Source: Hirudo medicinalis (Eukaryota > Annelida > Clitellata > Hirudinida > Hirudinidae). Taken from it: DNA of 64,000 nt. The notes beneath the pieces were generated by a model. It saw nothing but the letters and a program-made list of their open reading frames with translations. It did no database searches and was not told the origin of the DNA. The stretch lies in contig MPNW01000033.1 in NCBI GenBank assembly GCA_011800805.1, forward strand, positions 90,969-154,968, written 5' to 3'. Shown here one piece after another: positions 26,901 to 41,900 of the stretch. A program made the translations under genes and the position numbers. Numbering within the stretch: position 1 is the stretch's first letter; each line of letters begins with the position of its first letter.

Positions 26901-29900
26901 TTGGTGAAAATCTCAACGATTTTTATATCATTATCCAACACATTTTCTTTAACATTTTCATCCTTTTCGAAAGTTGTTTCATCCCTCAAATTGAATGTAT
27001 TTTCCAATATAACTTCACTTTCTTTGGATTCGGATAATGGTAAACGTTTTGATACTACTTCACCAGATGCTTTGGTGCTTTCAAATTCATCTTCATTTGA
27101 TTTTCTAACAAGAGAGGATAATAACTCAATCTTTTCTTTGGTCTTTTCATTTTCATTTTCATTAGCATCATCTCCTGCTGAAGGATTTTCTTGAACTTCG
27201 AGTATTTGTTCCACCTTGGAAGTTTGTTCTTGTGAGTTTACTTCTTCACTTCTATCCGGTGCAGTTCGCTCTTCACTTTCTTTGAATTGTGAGGAAAGCA
27301 GTATATTTTCACAATTCAGTTCATCTTTAGAGCTTTCTGCTTCTGGTGCATCTTCATACAACATCTGAGGAATCTGAGGTTCCGGGGTTTTAACTACAAA
27401 TTCGTTGTCAACTTTTCCAGTTGGTGCTTCAGCCTCATCATGACTCTTGATTAGATCTTCATGTCTCTCATTTAAAAGTGTTTCCTCTTCAGCCTCACAC
27501 GTTCGCAAATTTTCTTTTTCCTCCGTTGCAACTTTCTGAATTTCATTGATTTCCTCCACCGATGGTTTTATTTCAGCCTCCTCACTTCTTTCAAGTGTCT
27601 CCACATTTCCAAGATTTTCATTCACCACATTGTCACTGCTGACATTATCCGTGGTCATTACCAATTTTTCGAGTTCAGATTCTTTTTCAGTGTCGGTTGA
27701 GAATTCTTCTCCGTTATGTCCTTGTTTTTCATCATCATCCATAGCATCTGAAATCGTTATTTCTATTTCTTGACAAACACACTCAAGTTTGCCATCGAGC
27801 TCATCAGCATCAGTGATAATTATCTCGGAGCAGCTTGTTTGGAGATATTCAATTTCTTTAGTTACTTCCATATACATGGTGAATTCAATTTCATCTTTCG
27901 CATAACAGGTTGTCACCAATGCATCTTTGGAATCGTAACCAGTCTCCGCCCCTGCATCATCTCCTAAGTCTAATTTGTCTTGCATTGACGCATTCTTTAT
28001 CTCTGAGATGTTCTGACCTTCATCGCTTTGCTGCATATCAGTTCCTTGTACGCAGAATTCAGTGGCATTTCCATCGCCTAAAGTGGCATCATTTGTATTT
28101 GATTCCTCCTTGTTATCGAATGGTGTAAGATTAGTTTCTATAGCACATTCTACATCAACAAATTTTTCCTCCCCATTGGTGACATTTGACGCAGAGATTG
28201 AACTCTCTTTCGACTTGTCCAAACCCTCCTCAATAGAGTCGATTGCTTTGATATCTTTGTTAGTCTCTGATTCAATAGGCTGGCTATCGACTGTTAGAGG
28301 TACATCAGATTTCTCCATAACAAGTAGTTGATCCTGAATTTCATTAGAGATCAATGTCGTAATTTCTTCCTTTTGCATGTTTGCTGTTTCAATAGTATCC
28401 CTTATTATGGATGAAAATTCCTGCATTTTGCCTTCTATTTCTACGATCGGTTCTTCTGATTTTGGTTCTTCACCCAAAGCATCATTGACAGATTCCGGTA
28501 CTTCAAGGCCTGGCATTTCGCGAACTTCAGTTTCTGGGTTTTCGCCAACTAATTTTGACTCTGACTCCATTGTTTCTGAATTCATAATCACCTCAATATT
28601 CATAGCTGGCATCCATTTTATATTCTTCTCGCCTTCCTCTATACTTTCCCTTTCTATTAAATCATTTCCAGAAGTTTCTGACGCAACAGGTTGTACGGAG
28701 GATTTGCCTTTGCTTGCCAAGTCATGTTCTTCCATTAATAATTCGTCGTTCGAAATATTAGATTCTGAATCTAGTAAATTAACACTGTCCTTTATTACCT
28801 CAGGTGTAGTGCTAATCAGAATCATTTCATGGTCTTTCAAGGGTGCTTCTTCAAAACATTCCTCATCAGGAGATGTTTGTTGAACAGCATCAACTGTGTC
28901 CAACTTTTCATCAGCCCCCGTTGTTCCTGGCACCTCTGGTAAGAAAGTTTTACAAGTCGTCAAGTCATTTTCTGTTGTTAGGTCTTTTTTGATTATTTCT
29001 TCAAATGCTTTCTGAGACATTTTCGATTCCTGCGGAGTTTCAACCTGTTTTCGTTCCATATCTATTTGTTGAGGAACATCTGAAGTTTGATGATTATCGG
29101 CTTCCTTACATTCAACAACTTCCTCAACATTGCTATTTACAGAATTAAATCTTAGCTCCTCAGATTGTAAAAACATTTTGTTTGTCAAAATGTCGGTCAT
29201 ACTTTTATCCTCGTTTTTATCGCTATCAGTAACGAATCCTCCTTGATCATCAGATGTAATAATTAATTTATCAATTTCTTTTACTGCTTCTTCAACTGAT
29301 GTCGAATCAAATGTGCCGTTTGATGCTTTCTCTTCCTTGACAAGGTCCTTACTTTCGATGAGTTCCTCACTGGCTTTTGGAGTTTCAGTAGTTGAATCAA
29401 TTATCAATTGATCTTCATGCTTATTGTCATCTTGTAATAATTCAGTTGGTATCTCCTTGCATGGAACGAACTCCTCTTCATTAATAAGTGGACTTTCATT
29501 GAGATTCACATCAATTTCAAAGTCTTCCTTTTCGATATGGTAAGCCACTGATTCTTCTTGGATGACCTCCCTTTGCAGATCAGCATGTAGTATTACCTCT
29601 GAATTTTGAATACTATTTTCAGAGATACTTTCTTCTAGAGATGGGTCATCAGCGATTACTACCAGAAAATCTTCTGCAAGTGAAGCGCCTGATTTAACTT
29701 TTTCCTGCAACAAACCCTCTTCAGAATCTGAGGTTTTGTGAACAAGGCATTTCTCTTCATCTTCAACTGTTTTTAAGTCATCGCACTTATCGTCAGGTTC
29801 TAGACTCGCATGAATAGCTTGGTCAGCATTGCCAGAAATGTTAGAATGTGTTGCCTCGATTGTTTCTTCAGTTTGAAATTCAACTGATTCTTTGCCACCT

Positions 29901-32900
29901 TCTGCTTTCCCATCATCAAATTCTTTCATTAACACTTTGTCTAATTCTTTCACTGTACCTCTTTCATCAGAATCTGCCACAAAATCTTGCTCTGCTCTCT
30001 CAATTTGTAACTCTTCAACCAATGTTTCCATATTTGTGGATTCTACTGTCACTCTCTCCACATCTTGGACATCATTTGCAGCTTCTTTATTGATTGACTC
30101 TTTGGTCACGTCTAGACAGCTATCAGTTGTTTCAATAGTTATTTCTGATTCCAAAATAAGGCTAGACAAATCTAATTCATTAGAAAATGAATCTGGGTTT
30201 AGGTAATGACCCAAAATATTGCTGAGTGGTTCATTAGTATCTGAAACCAACATTTTCTCAACTTCTGCTTCTTTCAAATAGGTAATTAAAGTTTCCTCAA
30301 CAATTAAATGTCCATTATCTTTTTTGTTGTCCGACATTAAAGCTTCTTGACAACTCATTTCTACGAAGTCACTAGATTGAACATCCTTCTCATGCAAAAT
30401 CCCATCTATGTCTTGCACCGGCAGGCTGATATCATCAATTTTATATTCTACAGATAGAGTCTTAATCTCCGACCAGATTTCATTGTCATCACCTTGTGAG
30501 TCTTTTTCAAAAATATCTGGTTGGTCATCAACAAATTCAGACAGATCTACCTCATGACAATAAACTTTACTTGACATTCCTACAATGTCTTCTTTCGTAG
30601 TACCTGAAGAACTGACCGGCAACTCTCCCAACATCAAGCTGTTCATCTCATGGTTTTCATAAACATTGTCTAATGTGCCAGCATCCACTTTAGAACTGTT
30701 TATCAGGTTACTATAGATTGTAGGTTTTACATCTTCAATGTATTCCTCTGGTATTTCCAAGGCAGATACAAAATTGGAATTTTCATCAGGAATATCCATG
30801 ACTTCAAAAAAGATTTCAGACGTCTCAGTGGTAAGATTACCTCCTTGAGGGTTAAGAAGCTGATTTTCAGACTCCAAGCTTCCTAGAGCAGCAAATAGCC
30901 ACAAATTTAAAAATTTGCTTTCAGAGATTTTACTTGTTTAAGTTATAATTAATCACTCAGATCTAGATCTGAGAGTAAAGCATCTTTGTGAAAAATATAT
31001 ATACCTCCTTTGGTAGAATAATAATCAATAGCAGGTGGTTCCATTTTTTCACTTTCACCTTCCAAATGAAGGACTAGAGCTGCAGAGTGGATGAATGAAT
31101 GAAACATTTGAGGATCACTTGATGGAATGGCACAACAAACGTCCTCCTTCAACTGGTCTCTCCTCTGACAAGTTAAGTTCAATGCATTCATTTGAACCGA
31201 CCACTAAAACGCTTCATCCATTTATCGTTAGACACGAACGGGGTATAATTTTGAAACCCACCAAGTATTGGGTTCCACAAAGGCTTCATGCAACATTCAA
31301 GAATATTAGTTTAAAATATCAGACAAAACAGTTTGATGTTGGAAATAAAGTATCGCCGACATTTAGCGATGGATTATACAAAAGCAAGTCTGATGAACAA
31401 CATTGCACTCATAACTTGACAATTCACAAGGAAACACAAATGTATGAATTCGCAACAATTTTATTTGAATACTCCAAATACAATCAACTGGAATGAAATA
31501 ACAAGGTATACAGCTAAAAAATAAGATAAAGAACATGGGAGGCATCTACTTCTCTGACATTCAGTCCTAACATTGATTTGTTTAATTAAAGAACGGTTTG
31601 CAGATCATGCAAAGATTTGAGAAATGGAGAATCTTTTTTTATAACAATCTACTTGCTTCATTATAAACGAAATAGCAATAGGAATGATACGTCGAATGAT
31701 ATATATGTATATAGCTGAAAACAGTTTTTAAAATATAAATCATGAATCATGCAAATATCGACACAACCTTCACAAAAAAACTACCAAGCGACAAAAAGTA
31801 ACAATATAAATCAATGGAAGTTAGCTAAAGAAATCCTAGAGACAAAAAAACATTGATCTTAAAGTCTCGTGCACCGAACTTTGTTAGCAAAAACCGAAAA
31901 ATATTTTAGCACTGCAAATTGCCACACTCAGTAACGAGGATTAGTTGACAAGAAGGGTTTAAGAACATTTCTGAAGTCGTGCTGAATTACTTCCGAGCTT
32001 CCAAAACTGGAATTTGCTTCAGTGTGGCTGTGCAGTCTCTCCTGCTTGCTTTTTTCCTCTAGTATTCTCTGTGGACAAGGTATCAGCTGTTACTAAGAAT
32101 AATGTGCGGGATGTCAAACTAAGGCTTCTTCCAGAATCATGTCACATCATGTAAGTCATGCTTCAGTGATTATCTCTAACCTCTTGCTTGAAGGTCACAT
32201 TTGTGTCTGGCTCTCTGAAATAAATAAATCAAATTTAATTATATTAAAACAATTTTAAAGGCAGTTTAACAGCTTCAAAAACCTATGCCAACATACCTCA
32301 AGGTTTTCTTCAGGTTAGCCTTGAAATCAAGAGTCTTTGGAAGAGCTGAAAGGAAAGATAAGAAGTCAAAAGTCAACCGAAGCATTTCTTGCCATGAGTA
32401 TCACAAAATCTAATTTTATTCTACTATTTATTAACTCAGCAGCCTAGCTAATTTTAATTCTTATCACACATGCTCTCATAATGCTATTTTATTGAGGCCG
32501 ATGTTAATTTGCTCGAACCGTTGATAACGAGCGAAGTGAGTGCTTCGGTCTCCCCGTGGTCGTTGGTGACGAGCACCCTGTATTTGCCCGTGTGGCTCTC
32601 GTCCACCGACCCGAGGGTCAATTCTACGGTGATGAATTCCCCGTCTTCCTCCATTACGTCGAATTTTGTTTTATCGCCCGAAGAGACCTGCCCGCCATCC
32701 TTGTACCACGTCGCCTGATTCGATGAAATTGATTTAAAATATGCTAATGACGATCTATGAAATATTAATAATTAAAGCAAAAATTTCAACTGGGTATTCT
32801 AACAAACATTTCAAATATACCTATTATTCAAATTGAATAAATGAGCCTAACCATGACTGCTCAATGTCTTGTCAAATTAATTTCCTCATAATTTCTCACC

Positions 32901-35900
32901 TTCATGGGAAATTTCCCTTTAAACTTGCATGAGAATTTGGCCGTTGAGCCTTCATCAAGAACAAGATGTTTTGGCTGAACTACCAAAACTGGTGATTCAG
33001 AAACTCTGGTTTCCTCTTTTTCTATAGGCATGTTGTGGCCAACATTAAAATTGCATCACACATTGCATCACATATTACATCACTTATGTATGTCATCATT
33101 ATTACTAATGTAAGCACTACATCATTATTAATAATGATAATAATTAAATAACGACATTACTAACGTAAGCACTACATCATTATTAATAATGATAATAATT
33201 AAATAACGACAACATTAACAGATTCCATTTCCGTGCTTTTCCCATAATTTTCATTACTAGTTAAATTTTATAATTTTTAATTGAAACAGAATATAATTGA
33301 TGCAATTTTGAATTAAAATAACACAAAACACATGCAATGATTAATCTCTGGTTAATCAAGCAATCATCATCAACATTCAAGAACATGGACTGCATGCATC
33401 TCTGAGAATAACCTCTGATGTACTCGTTTTCGACGACCAACAGTTCGGCAGAGGAAGAAGCAATGCCGAAAGGATTCTTGGCAATCATGGTGTACCTCCC
33501 TCCATCTTCTGGGAAAACCTCCCTGATGGAGAGAGAAGAGACGAAATCCGGATCATAAAACTGCAGGAAATCGGGAGAGGGTTTGACGATCTTGGAGTTG
33601 TGAAACCAGGTTATGGAAGGCCTTGGATTGCCAGAAACAAGGCATTTGAAAGAGGCAGATTCGCCATCATGGACAGAAACATCTTCCAGAAGGTTCACCA
33701 TGTGGGGTGGAGATTCTTGTCCATGGTCATCAAACTTGGCTGTTGTTGTAACATTCATCGTAAGCATGCAGTGTTAGTAGATGTAAATGTTAATTAATAA
33801 AACGCTTATAAAATCGCAATTTGATTATATATAATCTTTATGTAGTGATTTAATATATGATTTTTAATTACTTGACAGAGAATCTTCAAGTCTGTCGATC
33901 TGTTGGGCGATCTTGTCACTGACATTTTTATCAAAATCCTCTTTCATCTGAAGCAGACGAGAGGGCACAAAACCCTGCCTGTTGTCGAAAAACTTCCTCA
34001 CAAACCACCAGTCCTCAGAGTTTTCCTCCAAAAACTCCAACCTCTCTCCCTCGTGGAGTGACATGACCTCGTCCGAATCTGGCTCATACGAATGGATGGC
34101 GATCAGCACGCCCGGTTCAATGTTCCAGGTGGAAAAGAGGTCGTACTTCTCAGAAACTGACTCTGCATTCTGCTCCTCCTGAAGAGTAACATCAGAGACA
34201 TTTGGATCACTCTGATCAAGAACTTCTGTGATATTGCTGACCAAATGAGACACGACAAGTTCCTCCCTCTCCCTGGTCTTTTTTGTTTCCTTCATGTCGG
34301 TGTCTGTCTGAACCTGGGTGGTCTCAGTAAGGTTGATGTCACCTGATTCAGAAAGTTGCATTGACACAGTCTTCACCTGGGTGACTTTCGTTTCTACTGT
34401 TATTTCATCAGTTGTTTCGATGTCTTGAACGGTGACCGACTTTTCGACCGGTCCGTCGAATGCCGCTTCTCTGGTTGCAATTTTACCAGTGGAATCGTAC
34501 TGAACACCTTTATTGCTTATCTCGAGATGATTCCCTGAAGCCTTGTCGATGTAGGACGACAAATGCTTAAGGTTCTCGGGACTCTTTTCGTGTCTGATCG
34601 AATTCGAGGTGTAATATTCACCATATTCATTGAGCGAGTACTCATTTTGTTTTGCTCCTACAGAATCCTCATTATAGATTTGGTGGTTGTTGTCAGATAT
34701 TTCCATAGATGCATCTTCTCTCCACTTCTTGTACCGATCTCCGATCTTGTTCAAGTTATTCTTATCTTCAGAATCCTGGATGTCCCACTGAAATTCAGAC
34801 ATGGCATGTCTGACGTAAGGAGGTTTCGAACGAGAGTCTTCTTCGATCACATCGGGCATGTCCTTTGTCGATGACTTGATTGAGTTTGTCTTGGTGTATT
34901 CGACAGTTTTTAACAAACGAGTGGAAAATTTCTGGGGTACATTGTTCACATCTGCATGCAGGAATATTTTAAACATACCATGCAAAACAATTAGTATATA
35001 TAAATCCTAAAAAATGTTAAAATCCATGCAGTTTGGGCAATAATCAACCTAAAGAACTGGTATTTAGACATGCACAGCCTACCCTTAAAGGTGATTTCTT
35101 CAGTAAGTGTGGATATGTACTTCTGCTCTCGGGCCCTTTCTTCCTCGCTTGTTGAACTGAGTGGCTCATCTTCCCCCTCTCGAGGAGCATCTTTTTGCTC
35201 TTCAGTTTTCTTTTAGTGGGAGAGGGAATAGAATAATGTGGATATTGAATGAAAATATTATTGCACATCAATTTATAAACGAGCAGATGAAAGACATGAA
35301 TGACTAAAATAAAGACTCTGAAACAGAACAATTGTTCTGAATTTACAGACTCTTCAATGACATACTTCGTATTCTGAGGTCCCTGCGATAGCTCCACCAA
35401 CTTCTTCAGCATTAACATCACAGAGGTTGTCTTCATTAGGTTCTTCTTTGATTTGTGGTTCCATGTGATCTATGTCATCAGACAATGTAGATTTGTACTC
35501 AACATCAACATCTTCAGTAACACCTTTGAGGTGGCTCTTATCTCCAGAATCCAGATTAGATTCAATCTTATATTCTTTTTTATCAACTTCCTTTGAATGT
35601 CCATCTTTTGTTTTATTGTAAACTGTATCTTTTTGTATCAGATCCTTGGATCTCTGGTTCAGATCTGATTTTAAATGCAATTTTTGTCTACTTTCCTCGA
35701 TTGATTTGTGGTCTGATTCTTCTTTTCTGTAAAACGTTTCACTGCTTTCAATAGATGGAGGCCCCTTATCAGCCTCTCCAATGTGGCGTTCACTATCCTC
35801 TTCATTTCCCTCTAAGAGCTGTTTCCATTTGTATTCTGTTGTCTCAGTGGTTGTGGTTGACTTCATTGACTTTTGAAAGAAACTGCTTTCATTTTGACTT

Positions 35901-38900
35901 CTGGAGCCATCAGTTTCTGAGCTTTTTATTTTCTTACCTAAACTGAATTCTTCAGGAGATTTGTTTCTGATATTGTCTTTCGCAGTTGTACGAGACCTCT
36001 CCGTTTGTGAATCTTTCAGATCGTCCTTGTGGGTTGATGTTTTGAGTTCCTTACCTTCAGTCCTGAGTTTCTTTGACAATGTTTCTTGTTTCTCGTCTGC
36101 ACTCTGCCCCATGCCATCTGTAGTATCATCTCTTCTGGCTTGGTTTTCAAAGGACTTGTAGCCACGTTCATCGGATACCTTTCTCGATTTGTCATCACTT
36201 CCAAATCTTGCATAACTCTTGATTTCAGAATTTTTTAATTTACTATCGAATGATGGGAAAGGCTCGGCTTTGTCAAGTTCCTTCAATTCCTTGGCATCAA
36301 CTTCCCTTGGAATATCTGGCTTAAGCTTCTCTTTATCAGCTTTGCCATGCCACATGATTTCTTGATTTAAGGAATCTCTCAAATTAAAAGGAGAATCAGA
36401 TGACTTCAAATCTTTTTTTAATTTTGCAGAATCAAATGAGCTTTCATTTTTCTGATCTTTAAGGTCAGCGCCATGAGATGAAACAGCAGATTCCTTGCCC
36501 TTCAGTTCATCATGCTCTGGATATGTTTTCCTGCCATCTTTCAGGGGGAGTTTTACTGTCTCTTGTTCAATTTCCTTGGTAGAATCATCTTTCCTGTAAA
36601 ATGTGTTTAGTTTGTTTACGTTCGGAACAAACACTAAAATGACACTAAAATGTTATATTATGAACCCAAATAAAAGTTGAAATACTTAAAATAAATCAAA
36701 GTAAAGAATATCACGATTGAAGCAGACACTCTGAACTTTACTAACTTCACAAATCCTGAATGAGAACCACCTACAAAAAGAAAATAAGATCTTAGAACCG
36801 TTTTAATGCAATATCATTCACACCGAAAACAATGTTTGCAGGATCAAAATTAGGTGAAATACAACGTGGCAAGATGCAAAGTGTGTCCTTGTAAATTATT
36901 TTGTCGGTCGTTGGCATTGTGAATGAAGAATCATTTATCATGTTATCCCCTTATCTGAAAATCTTTTGAAAAACCAGCAATAAACAATTCTATTTTGTTC
37001 AAATTCTTTCCAACATGGCCAAAACCAATTTTATGAATTGAAAATATGCCCATGCAGAAATTGAAAGGACTGAGCCTCATACAATCTACAAGAACGCGAG
37101 TTAAGGTCTCGGCAGAGTGGAACCGGTTTTGAACCCTGCAGCTATAAGTTGAGTCATCTTGGGGAAGAGCAGGATCCGTAATAAGGATGCTCTTTGAATC
37201 ATAATTCTCGATGGAGGTGCGTTCATCACTCTTGATTTCTAAATCGTTCTAAAAATAAAAAAAATATTGACTCAAGTGAAAATTATTTTTTGACACACTT
37301 TCTACAGAACTCCATGAAGACAAGCATAAAGCAGTTTAAATTCAGATGACTGACCAAAATGAGTCATCTTGCTGACAAAGTGAATGACCAATTGAAAATT
37401 AATTAACAGGTACTTAACCTTGAGCCAGATGACCTTAGGCAAGGGCGATCCCTCAAAATGGCACTCTAGTACAAATGATTGACCTTCAAGAACATCGATA
37501 CTTTCAGGTGGATGTCCTTAAAATTGAAACACACAGAGTTTCAAATCTTAGCCTTTTTTTGACCAAATCAGAAAAAAAAGCAGATTAGCTTTAAGAAAAC
37601 AATAAATTAACAACTTATAACAGTATCTGTAGCACATATCCATGGTATCCATCTTTATTTGTCCCAAACAAAACAAAATCGAAACCTATCAGATGAAAAG
37701 CTTAAATATTTCTATTAAAACCTCGGGCTGTCGAACCTGTAATATTTAAAAATGTTTTCTTGTCTTTGACGGAAGAAGTTACAAGATGTTCTGCTTGTTT
37801 TCCCTTCTCTTCAAACTCCATGCAGTCGTAGAAGATGTCCTCGTCGGAAGATGTTTCGTCCTTCTCGAGAGCAGGTGAACCTACAATCGAGGGTGGAGTA
37901 GCCTCGTTAAGGACACGCGGATCGCACAGAATCGTTTCCATGGGAAAGTGAGTTTCGAGGGTGAGTTCCTCGAGTGGTGCGGGATTCGAGGGAAGAACGC
38001 GAGCCTCCGATTGGTCGACAACTTCTAGCACATTCTTGACGGCTGCATGCCTCAGCGTTTTCAAGTACAGTGACATTTTAGGGCTGACAGGAGAGATTTT
38101 GCATAGCAACGTTTGTTCCTTGCATTCTGACAAGTGAATGGTTTCTGAGCAGGGCAAGACCTTGTGTTGCTTGAAAGTTTCGAGAAGGTAAGCAGATTCC
38201 TTCTCAACTACTGAGGTCTTGGCAACTGCAGTTCTGTCTTGATGATCAATTGCGTCTTCCACATTTACCTGCTTTTCAGCCTCGAGCTGTTTGAGCTCCT
38301 CAATGCTTGCAAAACAAACTTTGGCAATTGATGTCACTAAAGATGGTTTGTGATCAGTCATCTCAGGAGTTTTTTGCATCATTTGATCAACATGATCATG
38401 TTGAGAAGGTGGTTGAATAATGATTTCATCTGAAGGGAAATTGGACACTTAAACACAATAATACTAAAAAATGTGAATATTATTTATAATCGTAAAGCTT
38501 ATGTTTCAGAACAAATCATAATTCCATTCACTTATTTGTAAGTAATGGTGGTGACACTAAACGTTTTCACATCAAATAATCTATTAATACATAAATTATA
38601 CTTATTCACCTTTGATGAACAATTCAGTGTTGCAAGAGGCAGATCCAAGCAGATTTTTTACGATGCACCTGTAAGGACCGGCATGCCTCTGTTGAACACT
38701 CGGAAAGCGGAGGACAATGAGACCTGACTTTGAATCGAACGATGACCTCACAGTCAGTTCATCTGTGAGAAGTTCATTCTTATGGTACCAATCGACCGAA
38801 GCAGGAGTTGCACTGAAGACTTGACATTTCAATTCCAACAACTTTCCCTTTGATTGACTAACAATCTGCTCAAGTGGTTCCACAAAGACAGGGATAGACT

Positions 38901-41900
38901 TTTCAATTACAAGGCTCTTGCTCTGAACAGCCTGTGCCCTTCTCTTTTTTCTGACTGGATCGGGAGTCTTCAGAGGATTCAAGATCAGATCTATGCCCTC
39001 AGTTTTCTCCCTCTCTTTGGCTTCTACATTCACTTGGAGTTCCTGCCTAACAGTTCCAACTGCTTCACCCCTTCTCCTCAGCTGAATCTCCTTCTGGGAA
39101 ATAACTTCTGGAATTTCCATCTCTATGGTCATGCCTTTGAAAACCGGAGAGTTTCTGAAGTGAATTTCAGAATTCTTTGTGATAGGTGGAGTGGAGAACT
39201 GGACAGGAGTGCTGGAGCCACTTAAGGAAATAATCTCAGAGAATTTCCTCTCTTCACTAATTTCTACTGCACTAACCACATCAGTAGTGGTCATTGTTTT
39301 GTCATCTGTTGAACAATCATGAAACATCTTTTAACTATTATTAATAACAATTGGACCATCAACAATAAACAAATAAATGCATATAAATAACTAAATACAC
39401 TTGCTTACATTTCACTATGAGATTACAGCTTGTTGTAGCCACTCCGAGGACATTAGTGGCCCTGCAAGAGTATATTCCATTGTCTTCTGGAAATACTTCG
39501 ACAATTTTTAAACTGGTCTCCTTCTTGTAAGCATCAACAGTTACTAGAAAGTCTGAGTTTGGTTGGATTGGTTTATCATTGAAGAACCAGCTTATGGAAG
39601 GGAAAGGACTTCCTTCGAAGCAGGCACTGAGGACCAATTGATCGCCATCGTTCACTTCGCCGTCAGACAACTGTTTAGTAAAACTAGGGGCTGAATATTG
39701 GTTCTTATCCTTGTCGCTTTGTGGAACGGTGGCATCGGATCTCAAGAGCTCCTTGAGGACTTTGAAGGATATGGCTCTTCCTGATTTATTCTTAGAGGGG
39801 TCTTCCGATTTCGCCTTGGTGAATGAATTTTCGAGGGAGAGGAGACATTCCGTTTGGGAACATCCGAGATCGTTTTTTGCAACGCAAGTGAACCGACCGC
39901 AATCGCCCGGCAGACAATCGCTTACGACCAGTCGTGCTACCCCAAGATGCTGGTCGTAGGTAGCTGTGTAATCCTCGTATATGCTCACTGGCTTTCCATT
40001 CTTCAGCCATGACACTTCTGGTGTTGGATTGCCAACGACGACACAAGTCAACACCACTTCTTCGCCATCTTTTACTTTTACACTTTTGCACAATTTTTCT
40101 AAGAATAAAGGACAGGAAGATACATCACTCTCTGCAAATAATTGGTTCAAACAAGGTTATCTTGAGGTCATTAAGAGAGAGTATTGTTTACAAAATCATG
40201 ACAAAACTTGCTTGTTTTGATTGATATTGATCTTCCCTCAGTTTTGATGGGAGATATAAAACTTTCACCTGCAAGATTTTAAATTCATATCATACAGATT
40301 TATATTGTAATCATTTTTATATTAATTATTTCAAGAACTTAAAACTTCCATAAAAAACAAAACACTTGATACACAAGACTCACCACAGTGAAGGCATTCA
40401 GAAGGAAGCATGCAGGCGACAAATCAGAACAAAAGCTAAAAACATTTACTGGACTCCATGCACTTGCTAGGTTGTGGAATTAATTTTTAACAAACAAACT
40501 CTTGATTTCATGCTATGTTATGTGTTGTATAATTGTAATGAGTAAAAGCGATTTTTCATGTGGCCATTAACCCAACCAAAACTCATCAACTTTTATGTTA
40601 GTGAAGTGACACACTTTGCAGCAGGCTCGTGAGTTTTAAAATTTAAAAGTGAACGCAGATTGTGAGACGACAAGAGAACAATAATGAAACACATTCAACA
40701 ATACAGCAAGGAAACCTTTAGTGGGAGTGATTTCTATGGATGGCAAGGATCTCTTTTTAGACTGCAGAGCTGCAATATATCAGATTAAGATTAACAATTT
40801 AGTACGAGACAAACATTTATTATTATTTTATGCAGACATTAAATTGCCTCAATACAAATTGATATTTCCAAATTAGGCTTGCATAAATTAGCATAATTAA
40901 AATGAACCAAATCATCTTGCCGTCAGTTGAAGGATGAAGGTGAGTTCTCAGATTGATGGCGTCTGCTACCGAGAGTCGAACTGCATGCTGCACGTCTCCT
41001 TTGTAGTTGCGAGCTGTCGCTTTCACCTCCCCGTCATCAAAATTCTTCACTTTCATAATCTCCAGGACGTGCATCAGTCCGTCGAAGTAGACGTTGAAAC
41101 GAGAACTCTGTTTTCATTTTCAAAACGCCATTCATCCATTAAAGTGTGTTTTAAGAAAGTAATTAATTAGTTTTGATTGTCAAATATATATTTTATATTT
41201 TAATATATATATATATATATATTAAAAGTCATGAATCCACATTAAAATAACATTACTAATTAACTTAAACTTTTAAAACGAAAGCACTAACGGTAAAAAT
41301 TTCAAGTCCATTTATAAACCAGGTCATGGTCGCTGGTGGATTAGCAGAAACTTTAGCCCAGAATTTGGCATAACCTCCCTCGTTGGCCGTGACGGGGTCA
41401 GGAGTCACGAGAAACCTTGGTGGGAAATGATCCAAGGGTTTAGGGCTGGAACTATTCCTTATAGGAGGAAGACTTTGCAAGCTAAATTAATACCAAAAAA
41501 AGACATTTAACTTATTAATACATTTCAATAATATATTATATTATTATTTGATTAATGTTGAACGCATATTGGATCATCCACCTGAGTTCATTTTCCACAC
41601 TTCTTTGGACTTCTGCCTGCTTGCTGGACATCTTCAGCTTTGTTGAGTCAGAAAACACTTTTGAGAGTGAAGAGTAACCGGATGGCGATTGCGATGGAGG
41701 AACGACGTCTGCTTGTCTCACAGAAGGAGCATTTCGAGACCTTCGAACAATTTTCTGGGTAATTTTCATGTGGCTCATCGTTTCTACATATGTTATATTT
41801 CTACATATCTACATATATATATATTTCTATATATGAGCACAACTGAATTTATTTATTTTAATGTCCTTTTATGGCTGTTAACCATAGTTTATGTACTATT

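Noticed and set aside
20602..28883. Many plus-strand open frames of 60-168 residues
   Set aside because: They are antisense shadows of the 12.4-kb acidic exon. Glu/Ser-rich codons read as Phe/Leu/Ser-rich frames on the other strand.
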